From NCBI GenBank assembly GCA_009809945.1, contig WTPW01000297.1:163653-227652 (forward strand): a DNA stretch of 64,000 nucleotides. The letters run 5' to 3'. A program made the position numbers and the translations under genes. The notes beneath the pieces are model-generated. The model was not told where the DNA came from. It saw only the letters and a program-made list of their open reading frames with translations, and made no database searches. Position 1 is the stretch's first letter. The number at the start of each line of letters is the position of its first letter. This document shows, piece after piece, positions 1 through 12,240 of the stretch. This DNA comes from Gigaspora margarita (Eukaryota > Glomeromycota > Glomeromycetes > Diversisporales > Gigasporaceae).

Positions 1-59
1 TTTTTTACCCGGGGATGGTCAAAACATTATGCAATCATTAAAGATCTGTTAATCGTTAT

Positions 60-250
60 ATATCGTTTCAAATAATTCCGATTATAATCGATTTATAGAT
101 ATATAACGATTTAATATAAAAATTTGATATATATCGATTTAGATATATATCGATTTTTATCCAATTAATCGATATATAACGATATTTTATAATCGATATA
201 AAACGATTAAGTGTTATATATCGATCAATATCTATATATAAAATTTGTGG
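60..250. repeat. AT-rich ATCGATATA repeat tract
   Basis: Irregular array of short self-complementary words built on ATCGATATA and ATATATCGATTT. An open frame on the minus strand here is only a by-product of the repeat and is not called as a gene. Confidence 0.7.
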
Positions 251-367
251 ATGAACCTGACAAAAAAATTGAAAATATGTACACAAAATACAACCCTATT
301 AATAAATAAGAATAAAATTAACAAAAGACATATTATACAAAATAATTAAACTAGAACTCCAGAGTAC

Positions 368-1615
368 TATGTAGTAACACATAGAAATATAGGAAATTTC
401 CGGGCTTTAGAGGCAGAGTTGTTGAATAAGCAAATAACTAGTGTACACAATCGTCTAAATGATGAAAGCCAAATTAGCACAATCACAGAAATTAGAATTG
501 AGCAAGAACATAAACTAGCTGGCTTAGTAGAGGACTTTGGTTCATATGCTAACAGTAACCTAAAAATGTTGAAAAAATTGTGGAAATTTAACCAAACTAT
601 GTTGGTCTTACTGAGAGCAAAGGAAATCAATATCTTTATTAGAGCATCACAAGATAGCTAGAAGCTATGTGGTACAGGCATAATGATCCGCAATTTGCTC
701 AAAAACAAAATAGTAGTCAAGTATGCTAGAGTTCTTGCGGCGCTCAATCTGCTTTTCTTGTCACAACTCCTTAACAAACAAGGAAATGTACTCATATCAT
801 GGAGCCAATACATGCGATCAAAGGATAAATCTAATAGAGGGAAAGTTCCACAATGGTTCAAAGATATTGAAGCTACCGTCCTTGCGAATCCTATAACAAG
901 AGAAGTTAAACAGGAATTTCAGGTCTTAGAAGGGAATGAATTAGCACCTGTGATTAAGCGAAAGAAAATTTCATTAGATGGTAGGAAAAAAAAATGGGTG
1001 CTAATGAAGGGTAAGGAAAATGAGATAGATATACATAGAGTAGTTGAGAAAAAAGAAAGAAAAGTGCTTTTAGAGAAATGGCTGGACATTAATAAGGAGG
1101 GAGCCAGAATTAGATTAGCAGCGAATAAAGCAATTAATTCAGACAAGCTGCAGCAGCAATGGGACCAAAAGAAGGAAATTTTTACAGCACTCCAGGGTGC
1201 TAAAANGCAGGAGAGCGATTGGGTTTTTAACATATCAGCAGATATGGTTAAAAGCTCATTAGAAAAGGGCGTAGTTAAAAAGGAAGAGTTAGATAGAATT
1301 GCTAGAGCAAGCCTGACAGGGGTTATTAGTATAGAGAGAATAGAGATAGAATTGATAAAAAGGCAGGGTTTTAGTCACTACTGCGAAAATTTGTTACTAG
1401 AGCAGTTAGATAAAAACATTAGCATAGCGGATAATTGTGTAGTTTTTTATACAGATGGTTCATTGCTCAAAAAGAGTTCAGAAAGGGGAAAGAGCTGTAA
1501 ACAAGGTTTAGAGAGGATACAGGTCGACAAAGAAGGGAAAAAAAATAATCCAAAAAGGGAACCTCAGTATGCAAGATTGGCCCTCGTCAACAAGAACGGA
1601 ACTAGCAGCAATCTG
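368..1615 (+). pseudogene. LINE retrotransposon, upstream part ending inside RNase H
   Basis: This is part of the ORF2-like polyprotein of a non-LTR retrotransposon of the kind common in Rhizophagus (reverse transcriptase followed by RNase H). One frame runs from about 368 to 1545 with a single TAG at 659-661. Its tail begins the RNase H fold with the motif VVFYTDGSL near 1438-1464 (first catalytic Asp). A run of A residues at 1537-1546 carries a one-base indel, after which the frame resumes as DWPSSTRTELAAI (1575-1613), holding the catalytic Glu. The codon after LAAI is cut at 1615 by the hAT insertion and resumes at 6383. I see no YxDD reverse transcriptase core between 419 and 1,545, so the RT domain is either deleted or lies outside the window; the segment joining 661 to about 715 may be a deletion join. 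One ambiguous base lies near 1206. The family call is firm for the RNase H part and weaker before about 800. Confidence 0.75.
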
Positions 1616-2008
1616 TAAGGTTGCATGCCGTAATAGGTTTGGTCAAGTTGTAAAGTTGCAACCTTTTACCGTAAAAGGTGAAATTGTCGTTATAGACATA
1701 ATTGTCATAATAGACATAATTGTCGTAAGGGGTATAATGGGTGTAATGGTTGTAATGGCCGTAATTGCTAATAAGTTAGTGGCTTGGGACGGTCACCAGT
1801 ATAAATTGTGGATTACTCAACAACAAATTATATATTCGGTTAGTATGATTTTGAAAAAACTGGTCTATATAAATGATTGGTGTAAACTTTTTATATAAAG
1901 TTAAATAATACTGATACTATTCGCCAATTGAGGCTAAAACCTGTATAATAGCAAATTTTATGTTGTGCAAAAGCATGGTGTGGGGATGCCATGTGAGTAG
2001 GGATGTTA

Positions 2009-2089
2009 AGTCTGACTACTTTAAGTTTTTACAGCACGTACCAGCTGGTTACAAATAAATTGTACTGTAAAAACTAAAGTAGTCAGACT
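2009..2089. repeat. 81-bp inverted repeat inside the hAT element
   Basis: Arms AGTCTGACTACTTTA... and ...TAAAGTAGTCAGACT pair over about 26 bases around a 28-base loop. It could be a tiny MITE; no clear target duplication is visible. Confidence 0.7.
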
Positions 2090-2770
2090 ATCTTATATAA
2101 ATGAAAAAATAGTGCAGGAATTAAAAGTCGTGATTGGTATTAATAGGCCAAATTAGTACGTATAAGNGTAGTTAATTAAAATAGATGAATAACGCAAATG
2201 ATGTAATGATTGTAATATATAAAGGGTCAAAGAAAGTAAATTAATCTTTCGTTCATAGAGAAAAAATCTCAATATGATAAAAGATACAAGTAAATGCATC
2301 TATACAATTATGCTTGATAAAATATCGTGAAGTTCAGATTTCACGTTTAATGTATTGTANGTAGCTGTGAAATTATATATCAACATCACTTCGTTTCTGA
2401 TCAAATATATAATCAAAGCCGCAAACATAATTATACAAGATTTTTTATTATAGCACAATAAAGTCNAATAGTAATATAAGTAATTTTAGTGAGGCCTTTA
2501 AAAAACTTGGCTCGTTTATATGAACATATGTTGGTACGATACATGGCTATAAAAATTGATATCAGTTTTAATAATTAATCAGCATATTTGTACGTATACT
2601 TGCTTATTTTTTAATAAAACTTTTGTAATTTTGACATTTATAACATGAATATTTATATAAATATATAATCTTAGTAAAGCAAAGGATAAGATATATATGT
2701 AACGAATTGATATTATAGTGTTTTAATTTATAAAAAATATCATTTTTCAAATTTTCTTTGAATGTTATAT

Positions 2771-4997
2771 TTAATATGAATCATATTCTAATTCTAATTG
2801 TGTAGCAACGATTTCATCTACATTATACTCATCTTGCATATTATCGTCAGATTCAGTTTCATCAAAATTTTCACTTTCATGATTATTTTTAGATGTGAAA
2901 ACTGAAGATTCAAGATTAATAAAAGTCAAAATGCTTAAATTTAAATCTTGTCATTTGAATAAAGAACTTCAGCAGGATTAAGCATTTCAATATTATCATC
3001 ATCATCGGAAATTTCTTCTTCTTCAAACTCCTTAAAAACAGTTTCTGCAATATTGATCATTATTTTAGGAGTTACTTCTGTAGCTTGAGTATAATGAAGT
3101 TGTCCTATAGGGTTTGACAAATTAAATCGATAAACTTTTGCTAATCCTTCTAATCGATCTATATTTAATTGAGTTCGATGCTTTCTATAAATCCATCCTA
3201 GTGCTGAAACATTCGTTCACAAATAGCTGAACTTGGTGTAATAGAAAAAAGTTTAATTGCTAAACGTTGTAAATGATTAGGTTTAACTTCACATGTATTC
3301 CACCACATTAATGGTGTATCATTGCCAATTGTGTAAGGAGCAGTATATGGATTTGGAATTCCATTTATAAATTTTTTTTGCTCTTTATAAATCCGTAATT
3401 GTGTTATTAAAGTTTCACAACTTTTACTTGTTTTACCCATTTGTTGCCATAGCTTTCCTGCATAATTTGCGATTAAAGGAAATGTACCAAATTTTAATCC
3501 AATACCCTTATATGCAGGGTGAAGGAAATATGTAAGTTGATAAACAGGATCATTAAATTCTTCAAATCTGCTACTAAATTTTTCAATACAATAATTACGG
3601 AATCCTTTATATTCATCAACAGGTAAATTTTGAATTGCTGCAGCAATTTTCATTAAATTAATATAGCAGTCAGCAAGTGTAGAACAATTTGCCTCAACTG
3701 CTATAATTGCTTCTTTTATTGAAAGTAAAATATTTGAAAGATATTGCAAATCAGTAAAGAAGCCTTGTCCACGAAGTATTGTTAAAATAACAGAACTAAT
3801 AATTTCTGAATGATTTTCTTGAATTTCTTCTAAGCAAATTTTAAGTCGCACAATTGAGGAAACACATTCATACACAGTTGTCCATCTTGTCTCTACATAT
3901 GTTTTGAGACCACCACCACTAATTTGATATAGTAAAATTTTTTGATTTAATATAGCTGCAGCTTTATGAGATTTTTTAAAAAATCCTACTATTTTATTAG
4001 CACGATGAATCATTCTTTCTGCAAATGTATGCCGAATAATATCTTTACTAATTAAATTAAAACAATGTGCAATACAGCGAATATTTAAAATATTTTTATA
4101 TTTTGAGCAAATTATACGTCGTGCAGATGCTACATTAGCACCATTATCACTAATTATTGCTGAAATTTTTTCTTTACCAATTTGATTTATAATTAATTCA
4201 ATTTGGTTAGCCAAAAATTCTGCTGTATGTGATTGATCAGAAAAGTTTCCAAGTTCATAAAGATACTCTTGTCGTGATGGTGTCATAATAACAAAGTTCC
4301 AAATTGATAATCCATTAGGAGCAGTCCAACCATCAAGACCAATAGAAAGATTATTTGTATGCTCCAAAATTTTATCAACTTTACTAATAACTTTTGCTAC
4401 CTCTATATCTAATAAACGTCCTGAGAGAACTTCACGTAATGGAATCCTATAACTAGGATTTAAAAGGTTTAAAGCATTTATAAAAAAAGGATTATTGATA
4501 ATGCGAAAAGGAATACCACACATAATAAAAGCTAATGTAATAGCTTCATCAATTAATAATTGTTTAGATGCTTCAATTTTGGTAGAATCATACCAATTAG
4601 TTAACTCAGGTTGTTTGGCTATTTTTTTCTGTTTAACTAAAGATGAGGTAGCACTTGAAAAAGGTTCATCAGTTGGAATATCTTCCAAATTATTAACTAT
4701 AATAAAATTAAAATGCTGTCGCCATTCTTCAGGAACCTTTTTACAAAAGTTAGCAAGATGTGCTCGCAAATTTTGTGGCTTGGCACGTGGATAAAATGTT
4801 CCACAATAATCACAAGTTCCTTCCCAATGACCATCACCTTTAGATTGACCTCTTGTAAAAAATTTCCAAACACCAGTTTGTGGACGTCCTGGTTTTGAAT
4901 TACTAGAATTTCTGGACTCTGTTTCAGTAGTTTCAGTAGTTTCAGTATCAGTATCATTATCAGTATCAGTTGAATTATTATTTTGATATTTAGACAT
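2771..4997 (-). pseudogene. hAT transposase with BED finger, frameshifted
   Basis: The long open frame (4997 down to 3198, 599 codons) begins with an acidic Asp/Thr-rich stretch. A BED-type zinc finger follows (Cys62, Cys65, His80, Cys85), then the RNase H-like catalytic core with LDGWT (Asp222), ISDNGAN (Asp284) and the family CxxH motif (Cys308, His311). The C-terminal dimerisation region WWNT...LAIKLFSITPSSAICERMF closes the open part. It ends early because one T is missing near 3213 (TTT where the family needs TTTT). In the next frame the typical SALGWIYRKHRTQLNIDRLEG continues to about 2941. A second frame change then leads into an acidic tail ending at the TAA at 2771-2773. Catalytic residues are kept, but two indels make an active product unlikely. 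It is the only gene of the 4.76-kb element around it. Confidence 0.9.
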
Positions 4998-6382
4998 TTA
5001 GAATTTTCAATCAATTTTCAATCAATTTAAAAATTTGTAAATGAATTTCTAAAGAATTTATATGAAACGTTTATTACAATTGCAGATTATTCTATAAAAT
5101 AACCACTTATTATAATAACTGGTTTCGTTCTTTAACTTTTAAAAAATATATTTTAATGAAACGCATTCTATTTTACAGAAGTATTATGAATCATATGTAA
5201 CTTTTGCACAAACTAACTTTGACAATAATATCATTAAATTGGTTAGATCAGGATTTGTAAAATTTTAATTTTTGCAAGTTCCATGGAATAGTAACCAAAT
5301 TTAAGCAATTTTATTGTAAAAAAATCTCTAAGTCGTATATGTCAAGATACTCTACCATGGGAACAGATTAGCGTATGCATTCTTTTTTTTTTCACACATT
5401 AAAGATTTTCCAAATATTATTAAAAACCTGGTTTGATCAACATATACGTACCTAATTACTAATTTTTTATAAAAAAAACCCCCTTAGTACAGTTGCTGTA
5501 GGGCGCCGTTGGTGTACAATTTATTTATTTCACGTAATTATTACTCTTCTAACTTCTATGAAATTCTGAGAATCATTGTCTAAATCTAATCGTAAGATTA
5601 ATACCATGAAAGACATTACGTAGGCTAAAAAAAGGAAAAGCATATAGTATACATATATGTATAAAATCTTTTTAAAAAAAGAAACGTATAGTATACATAT
5701 TTGTATAAAAAACTTTGAGTCAGTTATACTATATATATTTTATATCGACATCAATATGATATGCAATATAAATTAATTAATCGATCAGGGTTAATTGCTT
5801 AAATATGTAGGTCATGTTCACCAATCAATAAAAAAATTAATTGATACAATCATAATAAAGCGTTATAGAAAAAAGATCATTCATCCAGCCTTTAAACAGG
5901 CTTTTACCCCAAGCATTTTATGCATAACGCCTAAACAAGTTATGTATTAATAATTTTTTACTTTATTTTTTTGTATATTGTATAATTTTAACGTTAAATA
6001 TTACTCTATTTTTAGATACCTCTGTCTTAAAATTGACCGATTTTTTTCACAAGACCAAGCAATGGTAATGTACAGTAACTTGTTTTTCTTTTAACTATAT
6101 CTTGTTAGAGATAAACTAAACAAGAACAAGATTAACTGTGTTTATTAGAAATATGGCAAGCCAACTGGATTATTGCAAACATTTACGGTACTTGCAACCT
6201 ATTACGGCACTTACAATCTATTATGGTACTTACAACTATTATGTCATTTACAACTATTACGGCATTTTGCAGCAATACGGCACATTACAACTTTGGGCAT
6301 TAGGTGTAATCAAGATTGCAACCCAGGTTGTAATCTGTAATGTCTGTAATTATTACTTACGGCCAGCAACCTTAGCAATCTG

Positions 6383-7828
6383 GGTGGTTCTATTAATAAC
6401 CCCACAAGATAGTAAGGTCAAGATCTATACTGATAGTGCAGCTGCAATTCTGGGAATTAATGCGAGTAAAAGATTTAGGTCAAACAAGGAGTGGTTACGG
6501 CAGAAGAACTATAATTTGTTGCTTAAGATCCTAGATACAAAACGCAGTAAAAACTTAAAAGTGGAGTTGATTAAAGTCAAGGGGCATAGTAATGATTACT
6601 GGAACGACAAAGTGGATGAGTTAGCGAAAGAAGGTCAGGAAGCCCCCTTACTTATGGTCCAGAATACGGAAGTAAGCTCAAGAATCAGATACAATATATA
6701 CTGGCAAAACAAGCTTATCGAAATGCCAGTAAGAAAAGTTATAAAAGAAATTGAAAAATCACGAATAGCAGCAGAGTAGAGAATGCTCAGCGTTCCTAGC
6801 TGGCTGGAAGAAAAAGACCACCACCATACATGGGCATGGGAAAGTCTTTGGAGAAGAATTAAAAGACAAAGTGGTGTTAGGTGTACTTCAATGCACAAAG
6901 AAAAGAAACTCAATTTCTTGATCAAGTGTCTACATAGTAGGCTTCCGACTCTTGCTAATCTCAAATTAGTGCGTCCAGACCTATATAAGGATAATATATG
7001 TAAAGTGTGCAAAAGCAATGTCAAGAGACTCAGAAACATTTGGCAATATGCGAAGCTCAAGAAACCCTTTGGCAAGAGAATGAGAAAGTAGTAGTCAAGT
7101 TTATACTTGCACTCTTAAATAAAGACGAAAAGAAGAGCGAAGTTTCAGTAATGCAACTCCACAATTGTCTGTTTGGTTCAAGTGCGCAGGAGAGAAAGGA
7201 AAGGAGAGAAGGTCTTATAAGGGGTTTATATAAGACTTGCACCAAGGAGAATCTAATAATGTTAGGTCTTGTAAGAAGTGTTGTAAAATTAATTTTGCAA
7301 TTCTTTCTTCTTATGGCATGGGATTACTTTCACGAAACTATTTGGAGACAGAGATGCGAAAAGACAGTGGAATGGGAGTGAAAAGAAGGAATCCTCTGGA
7401 TGCATAAGAGAAATCGGCATAAGAAACAGGTTCCAAAGACAGGAATTTCAGCTAAAATGAAGACTCAGAAGAGAACCTCTAATCCAAGTCACGCAGAAAG
7501 CTCTACAAACGAAGAAGGAAAGCTGAACGAGGAAGTTAAAAGAAGGAAAATGGAGCAGAAGCAAGGTTCCCTTAACCTTTGCATGTCAGTGATAGGTGAT
7601 AGAATATTAGCTGGTGGAAAGCCATTTTGGTGTGGCACTTAGGCTAGTTTAACACAGCCCCTAGTTTCTGAACGATCTTAAACTAGTGTGGTAGGTTGCA
7701 CTTGGGCGCCTTAGGGTAGCCGGGTGATGTCAGGCTTGCAAATTAGGAGTAAACAAGTGTATAAATTTATTGATATACTTAGTATCTTAATAAAGTACTG
7801 GCGAAACTGCCAAAGGAAAAAAAAAATA
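6383..7828 (+). pseudogene. LINE retrotransposon, RNase H end, zinc-knuckle region and 3' end
   Basis: Continuation of the LINE after the hAT insertion. The RNase H domain resumes with KIYTDSAAAI (about 6420-6450, third catalytic Asp) and VKGHSNDYWNDKVDELAKEG (about 6571-6630, catalytic His/Asp). The frame meets a TAG at 6777-6779 (TGG in relatives would give Trp), continues in the same frame to about 7025, then shifts inside the Cys-rich motif ICKVC...HLAIC. A TGA at 7379-7381 again replaces a probable Trp codon, and the frame ends at the TAG or TAA near 7640. A non-coding 3' tail follows with AATAAA (about 7790) and a run of ten A residues at 7817-7826, the usual LINE poly(A) end. Four visible breaks, so this is an old inactive copy. 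Confidence 0.85.
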
Positions 7829-7964
7829 ATAATTAAAATTAAATACATCACAAAACAATTACAAAACTCAATCAACACCATAAAATAAGTATACACATTC
7901 ACACCAAAAAAAAAAAGATTACTAAATTCCTACAAAAATAAAATAAATGTAATTCCTATCAATA

Positions 7965-8490
7965 TGGGGCATCCATAAATTATGTTATGCTTGAGGGGGG
8001 TCCCCCAAAATATAATGATTTTCCAATATGTAGGGAGGGTCCTCACAACATAATGCAATTATTTTATAAAAATTTGTCTAAAACTTGATCCAGTGGTCCA
8101 AATTGGTTTATTTTGGTACCATTCGAATCGAGCGAGGAGAGGATTCGAATGGTACCAAAATTATTTGATTTGGATCACTGGATCACGTTTTATTAACGAA
8201 ATACTATTGGTTATTATGTTTTCTTATAAAATTACTATAAAATCAACAGTATTTCGTTAATAAAACGTGATCCAGTGATCCAAATGAAATTATTTTGGTA
8301 TCATTGGATTCGTCTCATAGAGACGAATCGAATGGTACCAAAAACATTCAGATTGGATTACTGGGTCATAATATATTCAAGTTTTTATAAAATTTTATAT
8401 ATAAACATATAGATTTTTAATTTTTTTTATATAGCAGAGGGGGTCAAGAGCTACTATGTAGGGTACACAATGTTATTTATGGATGCCCCC
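7965..8490. mobile_element. MITE with GGGGCATCCATAAAT ends, built of stacked hairpins
   Basis: The ends are GGGGCATCCATAAAT at 7966-7980 and its reverse complement at 8475-8489, flanked by TA (7963-7964 and 8491-8492). G-rich stretches GAGGGGGGTCC just inside are typical of this terminal type. The inside is a row of three hairpins: 8111-8160 and 8292-8342, each built on TTTTGGTACCATTCGAATC, and between them a 110-bp one (8172-8281) built on GATCACTGGATCACG. No protein is encoded. The superfamily is uncertain; the TA flank suggests Tc1/mariner. Confidence 0.75.
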
Positions 8491-8492
8491 TA

Positions 8493-9178
8493 TATAACAA
8501 AAAATAACAAAACATACATCATATCAGATATTACGTAATCAACAATAAACAAATATTGTAAGTATTATATATAAATTACCACAAAATTTAACTCAGTAAA
8601 AATAACAAACTACCAAAATATATAAATAAATAATCAAAAAGATAACAATAAGAACCAAATATAAAAAACAATAAGTATAATAAAATACAAACAAAACAAA
8701 CAAACTTTAACAAAGTAATGCAATAAAACCAAATTTATACTCTTTTAATAAATGCACTACTTAACACCACTAACACTAACTAAAATCAATGAACAACTCA
8801 AACTCAATTTAAAAAACAGTAAAACTTTGATAATATATAATAAACATATTCTGATTAACTAATGTTCCTAAAACCTTATTATAGCAAACTTATACATCTT
8901 TTCAGTTAGCTTTATTATTATTAATTCCAAAAAGTCCTTTTCACATTATTGACTCCACTTTAATAAAATATAATTATCTTGCTTCTTCACTTTCAATCAT
9001 AAATTTAATTATGATATCACTTAATTAATCAATTACCAAATCTTAGAAATCACAAGTATTTCCATTTTTATTTACTCATATGCTTGATAAAGACTTTATT
9101 AATATAATATTAATACAATGTTACAATAAATAATTTATACAAACTAAATATCAAAAATAAGAAACAACTATTCTATAT
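8493..9178. other. AT-rich stretch, no feature seen
   Basis: A/T-rich with short A and C runs (ACAAAACAAACAAAC). No open frame, inverted repeat or family resemblance was noticed. Confidence 0.5.
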
Positions 9179-9180
9179 TA

Positions 9181-9503
9181 CCGTATTTGTCCGAAAATAA
9201 GCTACCTCCAAAAGAAGCTACCCCCAGATTTTTAGAAAAATTTTTAAAATTTTTTAAAGAAATCGTTAACAGTCACTACATATAAAACTATTTTTTACTA
9301 AGTAAACTTCAAAGTGCGATTAAGTAAAGTTGTTCGGAATAATGAAATACACCTACTATAAAAATTTCATAGCATTCGGACAACTTTTTATTAGTACGTT
9401 TTTCAATTTTTCAAAAAATTTAACAATCCGAAAATAAGCTACCCCACATTTTTTTGTATAACTTTTTGGCCAAAAAGGGTAGCTTATTTTCAGACAAATA
9501 TAG
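9181..9503. mobile_element. Tc1/mariner-type MITE (323 bp)
   Basis: Ends CCGTATTTGTCCGAAAATAA and, inwards from the right, CTATATTTGTCTGAAAATAA match over 26 bases with three differences. TA stands directly outside both ends (9179-9180, 9504-9505). The terminal word CCGAAAATAAGCTACC recurs once more inside at about 9427, so one end is partly duplicated. It also holds AAGTAAAGTTGTTCGG, a word shared with the large palindrome at 29.1-30.1 kb. Confidence 0.85.
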
Positions 9504-9668
9504 TAACTCTTCAGCTAAATTATGAATATTAAAAAGCAAATAACAATAAAATCTTACAATAATAACAAAATTTTATGATTAAGTTCCAAAATAATTTAAC
9601 TATCTATTAAAAAAACTGTACAAACAATTTTAAAAAAATTAAAATTTCTCTAACAATACTTTGAATAA

Positions 9669-9695
9669 GATAGGTAGCACAAAGTGCTGCCTATC
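9669..9695. repeat. 27-base perfect-stem hairpin
   Basis: GATAGGTAGCAC, three A, then GTGCTGCCTATC. A 12-bp stem with one mismatch. Purpose unknown. Confidence 0.6.
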
Positions 9696-9699
9696 GAAC

Positions 9700-10165
9700 T
9701 AGTAATATATATAATAATAAATATAATTAGAAATATATTAGTCAGTGAAAATAGAAAATTACAATAATTAACAAAATATCAGTCTATTTTAAATTTAAAA
9801 AAATAAAATAATAAAATCAGATTAATTAATCACAAAATAAATCTAATTAGTATATATTATCAAATTATCAGATTAAAATTAAGATCATACAAGTTAATTA
9901 ATATCACGACTGATGCTGGAAATAGCTGATGCTAAAAATTTTAATTATTTTAATATGAAAATTTTAAAAACTTTTAGGGCCATTTGTTAGGAGTTTTTTT
10001 TAGGTTAGATTATGGTTTAGAGTTAGTTTTAATAATAAAAGAGTATAAATAGATTTTGGTAGGACTTATTTTTTTAAATTAGCTTTTCTGATTTTTAGCT
10101 TTAGCCATTTTCAGCTTCAGTCGTGACAATTAATATCATATTTATATCCTCTAATAATATACATA
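9700..10165 (+). repeat. Dispersed repeat, copy 1 (interrupted by a MITE)
   Basis: About 240 bases similar to 17,605-17,840 in the same orientation. Shared landmarks are GTCAGTGAAAATAGAAAATTA, TAATTAGTATATATTAT and GGTTAATTAATA-type words. The 224-bp MITE at 9905-10128 splits this copy; the other copy has the uninterrupted site. Confidence 0.75.
9905..10128. mobile_element. MITE with TCACGACTGAAGCTGAAAAT ends and 8-bp duplication
   Basis: The left arm CACGACTGATGCTGGAAATA pairs with the right end read inwards, CACGACTGAAGCTGAAAATG, over about 35 bases. ATTAATAT stands on both sides (9897-9904 and 10129-10136). The paralogous sequence at about 17,790-17,820 lacks the element and has a single copy of the target, which confirms insertion. 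An 8-bp duplication suggests hAT. Confidence 0.85.
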
Positions 10166-10311
10166 ATAACAGTTATACTAAATCATACCACTGGTGTTCA
10201 ACACCACAATGATTTTGTATAACAAAATATATATTATAAATTGAATCATGGTGTTTAACACTATATTATATAAATAAATAATAAATTGGACCAATCAAAA
10301 TGGATTGTCAA

Positions 10312-10656
10312 TAGAGTCCATAATGGGTTGGGCCAAACCTGGTTCAAACTTGGACCTGACTCACAAATTACTGGGCTTGTGCTCAGATTTTTAAACCTGT
10401 AATCAATACTGGGCTTGGGCCTAGATATACCAAGTGTTCTGAATAATCAAGATTCAATGGATTTGGATATCCAATCCAAACCATAAAATTGATTAAATTC
10501 CAAGTCGACCATGTTAAAGTATTTAGCTATTAAATACTTCAGATTGACTCCAAATTTCAAATTCAATTAGTTTTAGTTTGATCCCGGATCAACCTGAATT
10601 TTTTTAATCTAAATCGAAACACTAGATATACCTGACCCAGCCTATTATGAACCCTA
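10312..10656. mobile_element. Non-autonomous hAT element (345 bp)
   Basis: Ends TAGAGTCCATAATGGGTTGG and, read inwards from the right, TAGGGTTCATAATAGGCTGG. The 8 bases ATTGTCAA flank both sides exactly (10304-10311, 10657-10664). No coding capacity. GC-richer words such as GGGCTTGGGCC sit inside both ends. Confidence 0.88.
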
Positions 10657-10834
10657 ATTGTCAACAATATAATTTTGATCTCATATGTCATGCATGCACT
10701 AATACTCTATATACGATACTGTAATGCATAAGGAAAGTAGTACAAGTAACGCAGCCATAAATAAGAAATTTTCTTTCACTGATTTTTTCTCACAGATTTT
10801 TTTCAAGAAAACTATTAAACTTTTTTTGCAGTGG

Positions 10835-11260
10835 CCCTAGTAGTGCTGAAGCATCTTCTGTTTGTAGTTATCCTTGTAGTACTACCAAGAAATTTGCTTG
10901 TGATAACCTTCATGGCATTATTTATAGTAACTTTCACGTTGCCAAGAAGTCTTTTGTTCATAGTAACCTTTGTAGTACTGAGGAATTTTTCATTAGCAGT
11001 AACTTTTATGGTGCTGAGGAATCTTCTTTTTGTGGTGACCATTGCAGTACAAGCTATTCTATTGTCTATAACTATTCTACCATCCACAACCATTCTATCA
11101 TCCACGACCATTCTACTGTTCACAACTATTCTATCATCCACGACCATTCTGTTGTCCATAAATATTCTATTCATGATCATTTTGTTGCCCATATTCATTT
11201 TGTTGTTCATGACCATTCTGTTGTTCATGACAATGCTGTTGCCTATGACCTTGGTCAAGT
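10835..11260 (+). repeat. Two tandem coding repeats in the MULE N-terminus
   Basis: At 10,835-11,055, about four units of some 50 bases contain AGTACTGAGGAA. At 11,056-11,250 are about ten units near 18 bases of the type CATTCTGTTGTTCATGAC. The plus-strand frame reads HDHSVVHDHS-like repeats and is the one that joins the MULE. The open frame on the other strand is a shadow. Confidence 0.75.
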
Positions 11261-12240
11261 CATCAAAATGTTGGTCAATCTGCTATTCATGATCCCAGTT
11301 AGCAGTTATCCTCTAACTATATAGCAAAAGGACAATCTCTTAATGAGTTTTTTCAAAAGACTGAAAACAGTACTAGTTATGAGAATGAAACTTAAGCTAA
11401 AAATGGACTGTTATATCCAATTGCAGTCAGGATAGATTTAAAGCTAGAAAGAAATTAACAAGTAAGTAGATTGTGCATTGTCATTAGGACATATTAGTAA
11501 AAAAAATAATTTTATGATTAAATATGAAGTTGTGCATTATTATCGTGGCATTAATACTAAGGAATTTTTTTTACTATTAGATAGTTGAAATCTCATGGGT
11601 TAGAACAAGGGTTTGCATTTACAATCATGCACAGTGATAAGAATAAAGGTGATAGTTCACCTAGACGATGTACCTATGCATATACAAGAGGTCAGCAACA
11701 TGTACCTCAGAAGAAAGCCCACATCAATGAAAGTTGCAATAAGGAGTATAATACTTGTGGTTACAAATTTCATATTAATTTTTATTATTGACAAGATAAT
11801 CTAATCTATATAACAAAGGTTGAAAACCAGTATAACTATGAGCTTGTGAGAAATATAAACGCTCTTTCATCACATTATAGAAAGCTTATTTCAGCAATGT
11901 GTGATGATATAAAATTACTAGCTGAATTTGGTGTAAAAGCTGAAGCAATAATTGAGGTTTTGTAGCATAAAAATCCTGAAAAATATATTTACCCTATTAC
12001 ATCTATAAATTTATTCAATCCATTTGGTATCAAAATTTTGTTTAGAGTGATACTTGCTCTGTATACTTTGAATTAATAAAGCAGAAACAAGAGAATCCAG
12101 CTTTTCATGTTGATGCTCGATTTGAAGGTCAGGATAATCATCTCGTAGAACTTTGCTAGATAAGACTATCTCAACAAGAGCTTTGGGCTCGTTTCCATAA
12201 CATAATTCTTCTTGACACAATGGCAAAAACCAACTGTTAT

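Larger units (their letters stand above)
1616..6374 (-). mobile_element. hAT transposon (4,759 bp) inserted in the LINE RNase H domain
   Basis: The ends are TAAGGTTGCATGCCGTAA at 1616 and, read inwards from 6374, TAAGGTTGCTGGCCGTAA: an 18-bp terminal inverted repeat with two mismatches. The 8 bases GCAATCTG occur directly outside both ends (1608-1615 and 6375-6382), the 8-bp duplication expected of hAT elements. Removing the element and one duplication restores the LINE frame without a break (LAAI-W-VVLL). Subterminal regions (about 1640-1790 and 6145-6350) carry many copies of a GTTGTAA/CCGTAAT word in inverted orientation, as hAT transposases use. The transposase lies on the minus strand. 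Large stretches (2,090-2,770 and 5,000-6,130) hold no gene that I can see, only AT-rich sequence. Confidence 0.92.

Noticed and set aside
68-286. 72-codon minus-strand frame rich in Ile, Tyr and Asn
   Set aside because: Low-complexity product of the ATCGATATA repeat tract.
10815-11258. 147-codon minus-strand frame with MVVDDRMVVDGR-like repeats
   Set aside because: It is the mirror of the tandem repeat whose plus-strand frame continues into the MULE gene.
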